A DNA stretch of 9,480 nucleotides from Omnitrophica bacterium RIFOXYB12_FULL_50_7 (lineage in GTDB: Bacteria > Omnitrophota > Omnitrophia > Omnitrophales > Aquincolibacteriaceae): assembly GCA_001804345.1 (NCBI GenBank), contig MHFU01000025.1:1-9480 (forward strand), given 5' to 3'. The notes beneath the pieces were generated by a model. The model did not search any database and was not told where the DNA came from. It saw only the letters and a list, made by a program, of their open reading frames with translations. The translations under genes were made by a program, and so were the position numbers. How positions within the stretch are numbered: the stretch's first letter is position 1; each line of letters starts with the position of its first letter. Of this stretch, positions 1 through 5,845 are shown piece by piece.

Positions 1-165
1 CATGCACAGATCACGGTGCTTCCTGCCGGATGTGTCGCGCAAAATGTCAGCGGAACTATGGCCTATCAATGTGGTTCCGTTTGGTACCGTCCCTTTTTTG
101 GATCGTGTGGCGTCTACTATCAAGCTGTGCCGCCTCCTCCTGCTCAAGGGGATCAAGGGAACTAA
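1..165 (+). CDS. 3' end of a Tyr/Cys/Pro-rich envelope-type protein (partial)
   Basis: This frame is open from the first base and ends at TAA 163-165, giving the last 54 residues of a protein whose start lies outside the window. The visible tail is rich in Cys, Tyr, Gly and aromatic residues, with segments such as QCGSVWYRPFFGSCGVYY, and closes with a PPPP run and a short polar end. Short tails of this kind, with repeated aromatic/Gly motifs followed by a Pro-rich stretch, occur in small secreted or lipoprotein-like envelope proteins. I cannot assign a named family. The stop lies only six bases before the ATG of the next gene, so the two are probably co-transcribed. An internal ATG at 30 in another frame opens a 60-codon ORF, which overlaps this tail and the next gene and is judged a shadow. 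Confidence 0.6.
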   Translation, partial: HAQITVLPAGCVAQNVSGTMAYQCGSVWYRPFFGSCGVYYQAVPPPPAQGDQGN

Positions 166-171
166 CGATTA

Positions 172-1254
172 ATGGCCACGACTTTGAAGCGGCGGGATCG
201 AACGCTATTTAAAACCTTTTTTCTCAGCATCGGAGCTATTCTGGTTATGGCTCCGGTGGTGTTTGCCGGAACGCTGGGTCATTATTATCCCGGTGTTCTG
301 GGTATGCGTGACATCATTATGCCGCCCAAGGGTTTTTATACCATTTATTACAACCCCATCTATGGCAGTAACAGCCTGCGGGATGCCCATGGCAAGGAAC
401 TCTCCAATTTTTCAAAGTCCGAAACACAGACAAGATACATCAATGTTCAAGGGCAAACCGTTCCTGTAACGCTTTCGGGGAACCTGTCTGCCGATATCAG
501 TACGACAATGATGTTCACGACCGAGCAACTTCTTCTTCTCTTGGTTCCGGGATGGAAATTCATGGGCGCGGACTACGCGATGCTCCTTGCTCCGTCCCTG
601 GGGTACGTGAGTCTCAAGGCCAAGATCAGAGCGCGCGAAGTCGGGACGATCAAGGTTGGCGACACCACGCACATCGTGACGGCCAATCAGGAGATCAAGT
701 TCAAAAGTGATGATTATGGATTTGGGGATATGTTGGTACAGCCGCTCATGCTTGACTGGCGTGGCAAACGTTATGATATGGGCGTGAACTATGGTTTCTT
801 CGCGCCGACCGGATCGTATTCCGAGAAGCGTGCCGCGAATGTCGGCATGGCGTTCTGGACGCAGCAGTTCCAGGCGTTTGGTGCTTACTATTTTGACGAC
901 AAGCGCGCTCGGGCGCTGATCGTGACCGGTACCTATAATTTGAACAGCAAGAGGTATTCCCAGGATCTCAAGCCCGGGCAAAGCATGACGCTTGAGTATG
1001 CGCTAAGCCAGTATCTGAATAGCCGTATTGAAGTGGGACTGTGCGGCTATGACCAGTGGCAGATTTCTTCCGATACCGGTACTGCTGCGAGAAACAAGAA
1101 TGTTTTTTATCAGATCCACGCCATCGGGGGGCAGTTCACCGGATGGATCATCAAAGAGAAGCTGAGTCTTACGACGAAGTGTTACTACGAATATTACGGT
1201 GTCGACCGTTTCAAGGGCATCCTCGGAACGGCGAATCTGATCTGGGTGTTTTAA
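172..1254 (+). CDS. SphA / phenol-MetA-degradation-like outer-membrane protein
   Basis: Predicted 360-residue outer-membrane beta-barrel protein. Residues 1-32 form a signal peptide: a basic start (KRRDR), a hydrophobic core, and a likely cleavage site after VFA before GTLGHYY. The mature start (GHYYPGVLG, then PPKGFY and an aromatic stretch) matches the pattern of the 'MetA-pathway of phenol degradation'/SphA-like barrel group. The rest alternates polar and aromatic residues in strand-like segments with no long hydrophobic helix. The protein ends in IWVF, and a terminal Phe is the usual signal for insertion by the BAM machinery. Proteins of this group are linked to uptake of hydrophobic compounds, but the substrate here cannot be told. 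The start is the ATG at 172, with a modest AAGGGA upstream. A second barrel gene follows after 52 bases. Confidence 0.75.
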   Translation: MATTLKRRDRTLFKTFFLSIGAILVMAPVVFAGTLGHYYPGVLGMRDIIMPPKGFYTIYYNPIYGSNSLRDAHGKELSNFSKSETQTRYINVQGQTVPVTLSGNLSADISTTMMFTTEQLLLLLVPGWKFMGADYAMLLAPSLGYVSLKAKIRAREVGTIKVGDTTHIVTANQEIKFKSDDYGFGDMLVQPLMLDWRGKRYDMGVNYGFFAPTGSYSEKRAANVGMAFWTQQFQAFGAYYFDDKRARALIVTGTYNLNSKRYSQDLKPGQSMTLEYALSQYLNSRIEVGLCGYDQWQISSDTGTAARNKNVFYQIHAIGGQFTGWIIKEKLSLTTKCYYEYYGVDRFKGILGTANLIWVF

Positions 1255-1266
1255 ACCTTTGTTGAA

Positions 1267-1293
1267 CCCTGGCCACACCCGGTGTGGACAGGG
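1267..1293 (+). promoter_or_regulatory. Hairpin just before the ribosome binding site of the next gene
   Basis: The arms CCACACC (1273-1279) and GGTGTGG (1281-1287) are perfect inverted repeats, and CCCT (1267-1270) can pair with AGGG (1290-1293) beyond a short mismatch. The structure would end exactly at the GGTGGAG ribosome binding region (1292-1298) of the gene starting at 1307. No T-run follows, so it is not a typical terminator. It could protect the processed mRNA 5' end or tune translation between the two barrel genes. That role is inferred. Confidence 0.4.
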
Positions 1294-1306
1294 TGGAGAC
1301 TGTAAA

Positions 1307-2179
1307 ATGAATCGAAGAAAATGGGTTGCTTTTGTTTGTGTGCTCGCGATTTTCACAGGATTGCTTGTTTTGCCGACGCTCGCCCGCGCCACAATTGACA
1401 GACCTGGCAATCCTGCTACGGCTCAAGTCGTGGGGCAGAGCGCGCAGACGACGGAGCAGAAGAACGAAGCTCTCATCAAAGCCGCGCAGAACCCGGTTGC
1501 GAATATGGTGAGCGTTCCGTTTCAGAATAATTTCAATCTCGGATATGGTCCGCACGGCAAGATGCAGTACGTTTGTAATATTCAACCGGTTTATCCGATA
1601 GGATTGCCCCATAAGTGGATGCTCATTACCCGGAATATTCTTCCGGTGATCGCCCAACCTTGGCCGAAGAATACCGGGGGATTGGGGGACCTTACGAGCT
1701 CCTTTTTCTTTACGCCGCCGCCTTTCGGGGATCTCATGGTGGGCGTTGGTCCTGTGTTTCAATTTCCGACAGCGACCGACCGCACGCTGGGTCTTGAAAA
1801 ATGGTCGATCGGTCCGACTGGGGTCGTTGTTTATTCCAAGGGCAAATGGCTTGCGGGGGCGCTCATCAATAATCTCTGGTCCTACGCCGGGAACCGTAAC
1901 CGAAAAGATGTGAACGATATGACCTTGCAGCCTTTCATTAACTATAACCTTCCGAAAAGCTGGTTCGTTTTTACTTCACCGATCATGACCGCGAATTGGG
2001 AGGCCAAGAACGGCGAGAAGTGGACGCTTCCCATCGGTGGCGGTGTCGGAAAACTTCTCCATTTTGGAAAGTTGCCGGTGAACATGAGCGTTCAGGGTTT
2101 TTATAATGTGGAACGGCCGAGGTACCAGGCGGACTGGACTGTTCGGTATGCGGTGCAGTTCCTCTTTCCGAAGTCGTAA
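1307..2179 (+). CDS. 'Neuromedin U'/transporter-type outer-membrane beta-barrel protein
   Basis: Predicted 290-residue exported barrel protein. The start is the ATG at 1307, preceded by GGAG at 1295-1298 with an eight-base gap. A TTG at 1259 in the same frame has no such site and would add a charged, Cys-containing stretch ahead of the signal peptide. Residues 1-28 are a signal peptide ending near ARA. A short helical segment follows, then the family pattern NPVANMVSVPFQNNFN, NIQPVYPIGL, LITRNILPVI, GLGDL, VGVGPVFQFPTATD, WSIGPTGVVV, LINNLWSYAG and QPFINYNL, ending in VQFLFPKS. This order of motifs is characteristic of bacterial proteins commonly labelled 'neuromedin U' or 'transporter', which have nothing to do with the vertebrate hormone. 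The real role is unknown; passage of small hydrophobic molecules is plausible because the fold resembles the preceding gene's product. The two genes are probably co-expressed. Confidence 0.78.
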   Translation: MNRRKWVAFVCVLAIFTGLLVLPTLARATIDRPGNPATAQVVGQSAQTTEQKNEALIKAAQNPVANMVSVPFQNNFNLGYGPHGKMQYVCNIQPVYPIGLPHKWMLITRNILPVIAQPWPKNTGGLGDLTSSFFFTPPPFGDLMVGVGPVFQFPTATDRTLGLEKWSIGPTGVVVYSKGKWLAGALINNLWSYAGNRNRKDVNDMTLQPFINYNLPKSWFVFTSPIMTANWEAKNGEKWTLPIGGGVGKLLHFGKLPVNMSVQGFYNVERPRYQADWTVRYAVQFLFPKS

Positions 2180-2262
2180 CGCCAAAGCGGCCGCCATTTT
2201 CAGAATCGATGGACCCGATGGTTATGAATCAATGACTCGATTAACAATTCAGGGGAGGGGCA

Positions 2263-2340
2263 ATGTTCGATCTTAGCAAGCTCGGGGATATGGCAAAAAT
2301 CGCAGGAGAAGCAAAGCAGATGCAGGAAAAGCAGCACTGA
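2263..2340 (+). CDS. 25-residue micro-ORF with a strong ribosome binding site
   Basis: An ATG at 2263 follows AGGGGAGGGG (2251-2260), the best-looking ribosome binding site in the window, and opens a 25-codon frame ending at TGA 2338-2340. The peptide begins MFDLSKLGDMAKIAG and continues with a Lys/Gln/Glu-rich helix. It looks like the amphipathic N-terminal helix of a small soluble protein, loosely recalling the start of YbaB/EbfC-type nucleoid proteins, though it is too short to assign. It may be a real small protein or the first part of a longer gene broken by stops, since a second helical micro-ORF lies in the same frame 87 bases downstream. The binding site argues for translation, while the short length argues for caution. 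Confidence 0.45.
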   Translation: MFDLSKLGDMAKIAGEAKQMQEKQH

Positions 2341-2377
2341 TTCTCTCATTCATTTAAAGTTAACGGGTAATCAGTGC
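2334..2377. repeat. 9-bp inverted repeat around a short spacer
   Basis: GCACTGATT (2334-2342) and AATCAGTGC (2369-2377) are perfect inverted repeats separated by 26 bases. CAG is found just outside CACTGATT (2332-2334) and just outside AATCAGTG (2377-2379), so the block resembles a tiny insertion with a 3-bp duplication. It spans the stop of the first micro-ORF. Nine base pairs can arise by chance, and no T-run follows. Confidence 0.35.
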
Positions 2378-2427
2378 AGTCCTTGTCAGCCATTCAAGAA
2401 AAGAAATAAAGACAAGGGCAGGACCGA

Positions 2428-2514
2428 ATGTCGCGAGAGCAGCTGGAGTTGCTCCAAAAAATTTCTACCCAGATGGATGCAGTGATTTCTCTCCTGAAAG
2501 ATTGCAAAAAATAA
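2428..2514 (+). CDS. 28-residue helical micro-ORF
   Basis: ATG 2428 with AGGA at 2420-2423 opens a 28-codon frame ending at TAA 2512-2514. The peptide (MSREQLELLQKISTQMD, then AVISLLKDCKK) has hydrophobic residues at helix spacing and looks like a single amphipathic or coiled-coil helix. It is in the same frame as the micro-ORF at 2263, with in-frame stops at 2338, 2368 and 2407 between them, so the pair could be the two ends of one decayed or interrupted small gene. It could also be an independent small protein. No family can be assigned. Confidence 0.35.
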   Translation: MSREQLELLQKISTQMDAVISLLKDCKK

Positions 2515-2539
2515 GCGTCTATCCGAATATCAGACTTTA

Positions 2540-2570
2540 AGGGACGGTTCTCCTCGAGAGAACCGTCCCT
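2540..2570. repeat. Perfect 13-bp palindromic hairpin
   Basis: AGGGACGGTTCTC (2540-2552) and GAGAACCGTCCCT (2558-2570) are perfect inverted repeats around the loop CTCGA. Neither strand has a T-run after the stem, so a classical intrinsic terminator is unlikely, although the stem may still block or pause polymerase, or protect mRNA ends. The size, the GC-rich base and the isolated intergenic position resemble REP/RAYT-type palindromes that occur in many copies per genome. Only one copy is present here. It lies 25 bases before the SNase-fold gene. Confidence 0.6.
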
Positions 2571-2595
2571 AACAAGCCAGATCCGGGGTTTACGG

Positions 2596-3174
2596 ATGAA
2601 GATAAAAGCAGCATCTGCAGGCGGGTTAGTTTTCGCTCTTTTCGTTATCACGCCGTTTAGTCTCTGCCAGGCTTCTGATCCTGTGATTGTTACCAGTGTT
2701 ATTGACGGCGAAACTCTCCAGCTCTCGAATGACGAGAAGGTCCGTTTGATCGGGATCGATGTCCCCGCATCTTCCAAGAACGTCAAGCTTCGTGATGATA
2801 TCAAGAACACGGGAAAGGATGCCGCGACACTCATAGCCGCCGGGAAGAACGCTGCGAAGTTCCTCCGCAAGTTACTCAAGAATGAAAAGGTCGTGCTGGA
2901 GTATGACGCCGGAGAGAAAGACAAGTCTGGCCGGCGGTGGGCGTATATTTATTTTTACCTGGATCCAAAACTTAATATGGAAATACCCGAAGCCTGGTAT
3001 GCGGAGCTCAGTCCGGAGACTGAGGAAAGACAGCTCCGGGTGTTTTTAAATGCCACGATGATAAGGTCAGGCTATGCCCTTATGAAGATCATCCCGCCGA
3101 ACGTGAAGTTTCAAGATCTATTCTCCAAGTTACAGGACGAAGCAAAAGAGCAGAAGCGGGGAATGTGGGAATGA
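2596..3174 (+). CDS. Secreted SNase-fold (thermonuclease-like) protein, probably inactive or divergent
   Basis: A 192-residue protein with a signal peptide at residues 1-26 (cleavage near CQA) and one staphylococcal-nuclease-like domain. Family landmarks are VIDGETLQL (Asp37), VRLIGID (Arg50, Asp55), SGRRWAYIYF (Arg113) and the C-terminal RSGYALMK ... KRGMWE. Asp37, Arg50, Asp55 and Arg113 match the SNase metal-binding and phosphate-binding positions Asp21, Arg35, Asp40 and Arg87. The usual IDTPE reads IDVPA here, so the catalytic Glu43 equivalent is Ala58. The domain also carries an insertion-like Lys/Asp stretch after it (62-75). Active members cut DNA or RNA with calcium; this one may bind nucleic acid without cutting, or use another residue. 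The start is ATG 2596, with only a weak GGGG-type site. The gene stands alone between a palindrome and a 132-base gap. Confidence 0.75.
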   Translation: MKIKAASAGGLVFALFVITPFSLCQASDPVIVTSVIDGETLQLSNDEKVRLIGIDVPASSKNVKLRDDIKNTGKDAATLIAAGKNAAKFLRKLLKNEKVVLEYDAGEKDKSGRRWAYIYFYLDPKLNMEIPEAWYAELSPETEERQLRVFLNATMIRSGYALMKIIPPNVKFQDLFSKLQDEAKEQKRGMWE

Positions 3175-3243
3175 TGGGCGATGTTTCCAGCCTCTTAAAA
3201 TCGATTCATTCCTTGATATAAATCCTAATCAGAAGAAGGTGTT

Positions 3244-3261
3244 GGGAGTATAATCGCTCCC
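3244..3261 (+). promoter_or_regulatory. Possible -10 element inside an inverted repeat
   Basis: TATAAT (3249-3254) is a perfect -10 hexamer, located about 50 bases before the start of the membrane protein gene. It is framed by GGGAG (3244-3248) and CTCCC (3257-3261), which could form an operator or a small hairpin. No good -35 lies at the normal distance: the nearest TTGATA (3213-3218) is about 30 bases upstream of the hexamer. The gap between the SNase-fold gene and the next cluster is a sensible promoter site, but this call is tentative. Confidence 0.3.
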
Positions 3262-3306
3262 GGTCTTACGGTTCACTTGGCTAACGTCTAACAAATGGAG
3301 AGAAAA

Positions 3307-3888
3307 ATGGATAACAACCCAAAGTCCGAACCCGTCGCAGTTCCCATGAAAGAGGAAGTCCTTTTTAAATGGGATCATAGTATCAAGATGTTGTTCAACC
3401 CTGTTCTGTGGGGGAATTTTGTTGCCTGTTTCGGGATCCCGGCGATCCTTCTCGGGATCGGTTTCAGTTTCACAGGGCACTTCCAGGGCGCCGCTTTGCT
3501 TGCGGGGGGGCTTATTGCCTTTTTTGGGGTGATTTGGTTCATTACCGGAATCGTCATCGACATCGGCGGGGGTTTTGCGGCCTCTTTTGTCATCACTTCC
3601 CGGGGGATCTATTTTTCATCGGGACCGGGAGCCAAGAAAGCGGCAGACATGGCCACATTGATCGGGGTGCTTGCCGGTTCCTTGTCGGGAGCTGGAGCGG
3701 GACTTCTCGCGAGAGCCGAACAGGATAACGCGGTTGAATGGGAAAAAATTAAAAAGGTCAAAGTCCGCAAAGGTATCCGCTATATTTTTGTCCGCGGAAG
3801 CTTCGGCAACAAGCCGATCGGCCTTTATTGCACCAAAGAGAATTTCGAACCGGTCCTCGCGCTCATTCAATCCAAATTCAAGGGATAA
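3307..3888 (+). CDS. Small membrane protein with PH-like C-terminal domain
   Basis: A 193-residue inner-membrane protein of unknown function. The cytoplasmic N-terminus carries EEVLFKWDHSIKM. Two hydrophobic helices follow at about 37-56 and 61-84. The remainder (FVITSRGIYFSSG at about 94-106, VEWEKIKKVKV at 143-153, then alternating strands and a final helix ENFEPVLALIQSKF) has the layout of bacterial PH-like domains of the YdbS/YcxB/YokE kind. A Gly/Ala-rich hydrophobic stretch (117-134) interrupts that domain and could be a third membrane or glycine-zipper segment. The ATG at 3307 is chosen over ATG 3295 because GGAGAG (3297-3302) sits correctly before it and 3295 has no site. The last codons match, base for base, the spacers before two downstream genes (see findings). 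Seven bases separate its stop from the next ATG, so the genes are likely one operon. Confidence 0.68.
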   Translation: MDNNPKSEPVAVPMKEEVLFKWDHSIKMLFNPVLWGNFVACFGIPAILLGIGFSFTGHFQGAALLAGGLIAFFGVIWFITGIVIDIGGGFAASFVITSRGIYFSSGPGAKKAADMATLIGVLAGSLSGAGAGLLARAEQDNAVEWEKIKKVKVRKGIRYIFVRGSFGNKPIGLYCTKENFEPVLALIQSKFKG

Positions 3889-3904
3889 CCCATTTATGAA
3901 ATAT
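3861..3904 (+). repeat. First copy of the shared gene-start block
   Basis: The 35 bases before ATG 3896 align without gaps to the 35 bases before ATG 5900 (27 of 35 identical by hand count) and before ATG 8516 (25 of 35). The conserved core includes TTCAATCCAAATTC. In this copy the block is the coding 3' end of the membrane protein gene, including its stop. The similarity fades a few codons into the downstream gene (ATGAAA, then CCG). Confidence 0.6.
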
Positions 3905-5845
3905 AATCCGAAGCCCGTGGCCTACGATCTCTGCGCTTTCATGCGGAAGATTTTAATTCTGCTCATGGTTCCTGTTGTGTTCTTGATGGCCGGTACCGCT
4001 TTTTCCCTCGAGGTTGATTCACCCACGGTCGGTAGCGGTGACCAGGTCGAAACCCACGGACCCAATCCCGATCATGTCGCGGCTATCAACAGGGTGGCGG
4101 ATTATCTGGACAAGATGGGACGCAAGGATGTCGGCGACAAACTGCGCGCTGATTTCAAGAGCGGCAGGGTTTATATCGCCAAGATAGGCGCCAACGCCGA
4201 AATTAACGCGGGTATCTTGGGGCTCGGGCGGAGTCTGGCGCTCAGTGACACTATCATCAACCATAATAGCTCTGAAGAAAGCGAGGCGAACGAGAAAGAA
4301 GCTGCGGGCTGGTCGCTGACGGTGATTCATGAATACGTTCACATGAACCAATGGGTGCCGATGGAGGTTTCGGTGCAGGAGACCCCGGCCTGGGGGGCCA
4401 CGCTCAAGGAAAACGGCCAATGGATCCGCAAAACAATCGACAAGATCGGTCAAACCGGGAGCGATACTTCCCTGACACCGCAGGATCGCGCGGAGCGCCT
4501 GAAGGAACTGAGCCAAACGCTGACCGGACTGCAAAGCAATTTCAAAGTCATGCTGAACGAGATTCGCGACAAGGTGGCGAAGGGCGGGCTTAATGGGGAC
4601 AATGAATGGCAGGGAGTGCCGCCTGTTGGAAGTCGCGAGGCCAAGGGCACTACGGATATCGATGCTATTGAAAAAGATGCTGACGAGCAGATACAAGCCG
4701 GAGAGCAGGTGGTCGGCCAATATGTCGCGCGGCCCTACGTGAAAATCGATCCGCCGCCCGGTACGGTCAAGGTGGGCGAGCAGGTCCAATTGGCAGTCAA
4801 GCTATACAACATGCCCGAGGGCTACCAGGCGCGCTACGTATGGAAAGTACTCCATGAGGGTCAAGAAGCAATGAAAGAGTCTTACGCGGAAAGTCTTTCC
4901 TGTACTATTGATAAACCCGGAACGTGGACGGTGCGAGTTCTTGTAAAGGCCAAGGGCAAGGACAATCTCATGATCAAGGGCAAAGGGGGTTATGATTGGT
5001 TAGAAGATACGATCACCATCATGACGCAGCCTCCCCTTGTGGAAATCGATCCGCGGCCTAGTACGGCCAAGGCGGGCGACACGATTCAATTAGCTGCTAA
5101 GTTATACAACCTACCCGCGGGCCACCTGGCTCCGCACTACAGCTGGACTATTTCACGCGATAATAATGAGATAGCCTGGTCCAAAGACGAAAATCTTTCG
5201 TATGTTGTGGATAAGCCCGGACAGTGGGCGATGCGAATTCTTGTACAGGTCAAGAACGAGGACAATAGCGAGATCAAGAGTCCAACGGGTGATAAGTGGT
5301 TACAAGATACGATTACCATAAAAGTGGAGGAGGCACCGGCGGCGCCTGCGGTCCCCCCTCAAGAATCTACGCCGCCAGAATCTATCCCGCAAGACCCCAA
5401 GGCCGGAATGGCAGAGATCGTCGGGGTGTGGACGGGAACATTCGGCGATGAAGAGGCTCAATTCGATATGACCTTGACTTTTGGTGCCGATGGAAAAGTG
5501 AGTGTGTATGGGCCGTTGGAATATATGCAGAGAATGGATCCACAGAACGATGCGGAGAATGTTTATGGTCACGTCTATGACGCGAAAAAGGCAGTGCCAT
5601 TCTCCTGCAGCGGCAATACGGTTTCCGTGACTACCGCCGTTTTATCAACAGGGACGCATTCCGGAAGAAGCCTGAAAACGGGAAAAGTCTATCCTACAAC
5701 GGTGACGCCGGTTTCTTTTTCTCTCAATGGGACTATGGCGGGAGGCACGGCCCGCGGTAAGTTTAGCGTCTCGAAACCGCTTCCTTGGAAAACAAAGGAT
5801 TGGGTCTTAACTTTTACATGGCAGGCGACCAAGCGCGGAAAATAA
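3896..5845 (+). CDS. Secreted HEXXH metallopeptidase-like protein with two Ig-like repeats
   Basis: A 649-residue exported protein. A 15-residue extension precedes the signal peptide (16-37, core ILILLMVPVVFLM, cleavage near FS/LEV). Residues 70-170 contain VIHEYVH, a HEXXH zinc motif (His145, Glu146, His149), with Glu157 or Glu162 (QETPAW) as possible third ligand. A helical stretch follows to about 270. Residues 281-378 and 381-478 are tandem Ig/PKD-like repeats, each running from V-x-IDP-x-P to a W-L-x-DTITI end, with LYN and DKPG in the middle. A Pro-rich linker leads to a beta-rich C-terminal domain (505-649) beginning VGVWTGTF. It may be a cell-surface or periplasmic peptidase whose repeats bind sugar or protein; substrate unknown. 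ATG 3896 is preferred to ATG 3941 because the downstream gene at 8516 has a matching start (MK..P..VA) at the same distance from the shared block. The frame is also open upstream to 3671, inside the previous gene, without a start signal. Confidence 0.68.
   Translation: MKYNPKPVAYDLCAFMRKILILLMVPVVFLMAGTAFSLEVDSPTVGSGDQVETHGPNPDHVAAINRVADYLDKMGRKDVGDKLRADFKSGRVYIAKIGANAEINAGILGLGRSLALSDTIINHNSSEESEANEKEAAGWSLTVIHEYVHMNQWVPMEVSVQETPAWGATLKENGQWIRKTIDKIGQTGSDTSLTPQDRAERLKELSQTLTGLQSNFKVMLNEIRDKVAKGGLNGDNEWQGVPPVGSREAKGTTDIDAIEKDADEQIQAGEQVVGQYVARPYVKIDPPPGTVKVGEQVQLAVKLYNMPEGYQARYVWKVLHEGQEAMKESYAESLSCTIDKPGTWTVRVLVKAKGKDNLMIKGKGGYDWLEDTITIMTQPPLVEIDPRPSTAKAGDTIQLAAKLYNLPAGHLAPHYSWTISRDNNEIAWSKDENLSYVVDKPGQWAMRILVQVKNEDNSEIKSPTGDKWLQDTITIKVEEAPAAPAVPPQESTPPESIPQDPKAGMAEIVGVWTGTFGDEEAQFDMTLTFGADGKVSVYGPLEYMQRMDPQNDAENVYGHVYDAKKAVPFSCSGNTVSVTTAVLSTGTHSGRSLKTGKVYPTTVTPVSFSLNGTMAGGTARGKFSVSKPLPWKTKDWVLTFTWQATKRGK
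4736..5332 (+). repeat. Two tandem ~300-bp repeats coding Ig-like domains
   Basis: The stretches 4736-5029 and about 5036-5332 code for two clearly related domains. Base-level similarity is visible at the start of each unit: AAATCGATCCGC, GGTCAAG against GGCCAAG, and CAATT followed by AAG-TATACAAC. Related ends code for WLEDTITI and WLQDTITI. The DNA similarity points to a fairly recent internal duplication, while the differences, such as a shorter middle loop in unit 2, show that they have since diverged. Confidence 0.8.

Larger units (their letters stand above)
2180..2595. other. Intergenic region with micro-ORFs and a strong palindrome
   Basis: No normal-sized gene is visible here on either strand. 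The opposite-strand frame covering 2394-2924 runs antisense into the SNase-fold gene and has no plausible protein features. The region contains two short + strand reading frames in the same phase (2263-2340 and 2428-2514), a 9-bp inverted repeat between them, and a perfect 13-bp palindrome at 2540-2570. A GCGGCCGC palindrome lies near 2187-2194. No convincing promoter pair or T-tailed terminator was found after the barrel gene. Confidence 0.6.

Noticed and set aside
412..981. Long opposite-strand ORF under the first barrel gene
   Set aside because: It is His/Arg/Leu-rich with no signal, motif or ribosome binding site; it is the antisense shadow of a strongly patterned + strand gene.
1259..1306. 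TTG start adding 16 residues to the second barrel protein
   Set aside because: It has no ribosome binding site and would place a charged, Cys-containing stretch ahead of a good signal peptide; ATG 1307 has a well-spaced GGAG.
2187..2194. GCGGCCGC palindrome after the barrel gene
   Set aside because: An isolated 8-bp palindrome in GC-rich DNA is expected by chance and has no partner structure.
2197..2228. Possible promoter (TTTTCA and TATGAA) before the first micro-ORF
   Set aside because: The -35 is a poor match and the spacing of about 20 bases is too long.
3671..3895. Extension of the HEXXH/Ig gene upstream into the PH-like gene
   Set aside because: The frame is open, but it lies out of phase within a gene with clear protein features, has Ser/Arg/Asn-rich shadow composition and lacks a ribosome binding site. 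ATG 3896 fits the shared leader.
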